Source: UBA4416 sp943362175 (GTDB lineage Bacteria > Bacteroidota > Bacteroidia > B-17B0 > Aurantibacillaceae). From it: DNA of 64,000 nucleotides. Where the stretch lies: contig CALRIU020000021.1 of NCBI GenBank assembly GCA_943362175.1, positions 1 through 64,000 of the forward strand, written 5' to 3'. Of this stretch, positions 62,449 through 64,000 are shown piece by piece. The translations under genes and the position numbers were made by a program. The notes below the pieces were generated by a model. The model had not been told where the DNA came from, did not search any database, and was given only the letters and a program-made list of their open reading frames with translations. Positions within the stretch are counted from its first letter, which is position 1. The number at the start of each line of letters is the position of its first letter.

Positions 62449-62714
62449 AAATAGGCTAGACTATTATATTGTTATATCGCTGTTTTTAGATTTCGCCACA
62501 TGAATTAGCTGTAAAAAATACACCATTTTTTTATAAATAGATGTTCAAGAATATTTTTTAGCGTCTTTGCGAAACAAGCCTGAAAACAAGGCAGAGGTTA
62601 TTTTTGGATTAATATGGACTTAGATTTCAGAGGGCGCGTAAAGTAACATACTTTAATCAGTAAAAACAATACTTCATAATGATGATTTTATCAACCAGCA
62701 AAGTTTTGATAAAC
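62449..62714. other. Intergenic region upstream of the RHS operon
   Basis: AT-rich. It must hold the promoter of the six- to seven-gene minus-strand operon, but I found no CAAAnnTA (minus-strand TAnnTTTG) here, so the operon may not use the standard sigma factor. No gene seen. Confidence 0.4.
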
Positions 62715-63197
62715 TCAAGAATCATCTTCAAGAAATCTAAATATAGATTTCGTGTCGTCAAATTGCTCAAAATCCTCGATCAGATATTTTTGATGTACTT
62801 TTTCATTAAACATGTTTATTGCTATAGTACCACAGCAACAAAATGGACAAAAAGCCAACGTGTAAATTATTTTATACCATATCGGAAATGAGTTCATCAT
62901 TGAGTTTGCTAATGCATACAAGGTAGAAACACCTCCGATTAATATACAGAATTTTAAATTACCGCTCCCAATCAACACAGGTATGGTTCCGCCCAAAAAG
63001 CAAATACACACAGTTGAAAATATATTGGCTACATAAAACAGAATCGGAAAATCCAATGCGCACTTATTGGATATTGCTTGCCCTAATAAGGGAGGATCTG
63101 ACGTACAAATCAGTATGAATAAATTCTCTAATAACCATGAAGAACCAATCGTAATTAACGACCCCAGAATAACAGAAAGCAGGTTAAAGGTTTTCAT
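62715..63197 (-). CDS. Multi-pass membrane protein with Cys-rich motif, unknown function
   Basis: About 160 residues from MKTFNLLSVILGSLITIGSS, with four predicted membrane helices (for example LDFPILFYVANIFSTVCICF, FCILIGGVSTLYALANSMM) and a CPFCCCG cluster in the last helix. I chose the ATG at 63197: an upstream ATG at 63233 is inside the palindromic operator and upstream of the -7 box. Initiation from that box would be at or next to this ATG, so the message is leaderless. It diverges from an XRE regulator and is a likely target of it. No family recognised. Confidence 0.65.
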   Translation of the reverse strand: MKTFNLLSVILGSLITIGSSWLLENLFILICTSDPPLLGQAISNKCALDFPILFYVANIFSTVCICFLGGTIPVLIGSGNLKFCILIGGVSTLYALANSMMNSFPIWYKIIYTLAFCPFCCCGTIAINMFNEKVHQKYLIEDFEQFDDTKSIFRFLEDDS

Positions 63198-63202
63198 ATT
63201 GC

Positions 63203-63233
63203 CAAAAGTATAACAAACAAAAGTGCTAACCAA
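63203..63233 (-). promoter_or_regulatory. Promoter of the membrane-protein gene
   Basis: On the minus strand a -7 box TACTTTTG (63210-63203) and a TTGG at the -33 position (63233-63230) are 19 bases apart. The -33 element is the centre of the 46-bp palindrome, so a protein bound there would block this promoter. Confidence 0.6.
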
Positions 63234-63256
63234 TTGGTTAGCACTTTTGTTTGTTA
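63211..63256. promoter_or_regulatory. Perfect 46-bp palindrome between divergent genes, probable operator
   Basis: Two 23-base arms match without a mismatch or spacer; the inner core is GCTAACCAA/TTGGTTAGC. It ends 30 bases before the XRE regulator start and adjoins the -7 box of the divergent gene. The XRE protein is the obvious ligand. As RNA it would also fold into a very stable hairpin. Confidence 0.7.
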
Positions 63257-63285
63257 AAAATCGTCTATTTGGTTTAAATAGTTTG

Positions 63286-63525
63286 ATGAACGATCAGGAA
63301 AAAGAAGATAAACTTAAGTTGCAGAAGCGATTTGGGGCTCATTTGGTTAAGCTTAGAGAATCCAAAGGATTAACAGCTGCTGAACTCGCCAGGTTGTGCT
63401 ATATGGAACGTTCCAGCATCGCCAGGCTTGAAACAGGAAGGACTAATCCGTCTTTATTCGTCCTACGAAAATTAAGCATAGGCTTAAAATTGGAAATTGA
63501 AGAGTTGTTACGTGATTTTCGGTAA
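63286..63525 (+). CDS. XRE-family helix-turn-helix regulator
   Basis: This 79-residue protein starts MNDQEKEDKLKLQKRFGAHL. The HTH spans LRESKGLTAAELARLCYMER and SSIARLETGRTNPSLFVLRK, the classical Cro/C1-type pattern. There is no second domain. I chose the ATG at 63286; an earlier in-frame start at 63223 would be in the palindrome. It is similar in size to phage-repressor-like and restriction-controller (C) proteins. It probably represses itself and the divergent membrane protein through the palindrome. Confidence 0.88.
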   Translation: MNDQEKEDKLKLQKRFGAHLVKLRESKGLTAAELARLCYMERSSIARLETGRTNPSLFVLRKLSIGLKLEIEELLRDFR

Positions 63526-63633
63526 TGCCACAATCCTTCCTCTATAAAAACACATAGCTCATCTAACTTTCCACATTGCTCCGCTATAGCACCCTAATTG
63601 CTCCACATAAACATTGTGTAGCGTCCTGTATCG

Positions 63634-63711
63634 TCCTGAAATAAGTTGACAGTGTTGGTTATTAATCCTGAAATAGGTTAACAGTGTGACGCGTCCCGAA
63701 ATAAGTTGACA
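63634..63711. repeat. Three degenerate copies of TCCTGAAATAAGTTGACA, IS-end-like
   Basis: Copies at 63634-63651 (TCCTGAAATAAGTTGACA), 63666-63683 (two differences) and 63694-63711 (one difference), all on the same strand. No transposase lies nearby in the window. They look like terminal repeats left by insertion sequences, but no target duplication is visible. Confidence 0.5.
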
Positions 63712-63738
63712 CGCGAGAGTACGAAATTGCCGCGAGAC

Positions 63739-63768
63739 AAAAAGGGCGGTTTACCGCCCTTTTTTTAA
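63739..63768 (+). terminator. Rho-independent terminator
   Basis: AAAGGGCGGT pairs with ACCGCCCTTT around a 2-base loop, then a run of T. It lies downstream of the repeat array and could end the XRE transcript or that of a lost mobile element. It is similar in sequence to the terminator at 1534. Confidence 0.8.
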
Positions 63769-63780
63769 TAAAATATAGTA

Positions 63781-63788
63781 TAGATTTG
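63781..63788 (+). promoter_or_regulatory. -7 box of the rmuC-like gene
   Basis: TAGATTTG is an exact TAnnTTTG match, 35 bases before the ATG at 63824 and just after the terminator. Confidence 0.55.
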
Positions 63789-63823
63789 CTAAACCACACG
63801 ATTCCCTGTCTTTGATTGTACTT

Positions 63824-64000
63824 ATGGAAATACTATTGATCTTAACTGGCTTATGCATTGGATTTATTCTTGCTTATGCCATATTTCACTTAAACAAGAA
63901 TAAAAGCGTTTCAAAAACTGAATATGACGATTTAAACCAAAAATTTAACGACGCAGGAACTACGTTGAGGGTTGCTGAAGATCGACTTTCGGCAAAGCAA
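63824..64000 (+). CDS. rmuC: Probable RmuC N-terminus (gene runs off the right edge)
   Basis: 59 codons are visible, open to the window end. MEILLILTGLCIGFILAYAI is an N-terminal membrane anchor, followed by a charged coiled-coil start (KTEYDDLNQKFNDAGTTLRV, AEDRLSAKQ). This anchor-plus-coil beginning is typical of RmuC, a DNA recombination-limiting protein with a nuclease-like core. The catalytic domain lies outside the window, so the call rests on the N-terminus alone. Confidence 0.55.
   Translation, partial: MEILLILTGLCIGFILAYAIFHLNKNKSVSKTEYDDLNQKFNDAGTTLRVAEDRLSAKQ

Overview
The window comes from the chromosome of a Bacteroidota bacterium, most likely a Chitinophaga-like member of the Chitinophagales (inference). 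The signs are a type IX secretion (T9SS) type A sorting domain, a CarboxypepD_reg/TonB-type outer-membrane barrel, DUF2911, Bacteroidota-style RHS and Tc toxins, and promoters of the Bacteroidota form (-7 box TAnnTTTG, little or no Shine-Dalgarno). No tRNA, rRNA, CRISPR array or intact insertion sequence was seen.

Region 1 (1-1560) holds the start of a secreted protein gene running off the left edge and an unlisted 51-codon Cys/His-rich gene with its own terminator.

Region 2 (1734-15034) is the most unusual part: a 13-kb block of 13 genes, all on the minus strand, that looks like a biological-conflict island. At its promoter-distal end is a quartet made of a C5-cytosine methyltransferase, a ParB-like protein, an SNF2-type helicase and a TIR-domain protein. 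It resembles a restriction-modification operon in which a TIR effector sits where a nuclease would be expected. Upstream lie three more small TIR proteins, two caspase-fold (C14) proteins, two proteins I do not recognise, and a TPR histidine kinase with a LuxR-type response regulator. Near-identical palindromes built on TCCTTAG/CTAAGGA stand upstream of the two predicted transcription units, which suggests that the two-component system controls the whole island, including itself.

Region 3 (15620-22931) is housekeeping or accessory. It has a Reeler-like secreted protein with a CxxCH motif, an ArsR-SRPBCC-DoxX-YdeI-DUF4256 operon with a clear tandem operator, and a pair of TonB-C-like secreted paralogs divergent from an EnvZ/OmpR-type pair. 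Four GTTAnnG heptamers with an 11-bp period lie between the divergent promoters.

Region 4 (23011-39561) encodes a complete Tc (ABC) toxin: a 2825-residue TcA, a 2483-residue TcB-TcC fusion with an AT-rich variable tip, and a small lipoprotein that could be its immunity partner. Region 5 (39920-47437) carries a GreA/B-like protein, a lipase, an HPP protein, a ClC channel, an outer-membrane barrel and a DUF2911 protein.

Region 6 (47763-62448) is a second large polymorphic-toxin operon: OmpH/Skp-like chaperone, lipoprotein, SpvB/YD-like 1546-residue protein, small secreted protein, 2132-residue RHS protein with a variable tip, and two downstream genes. Region 7 (62715-64000) has a membrane protein and an XRE regulator diverging from a perfect 46-bp palindrome, a run of IS-end-like repeats, and the start of a probable rmuC.
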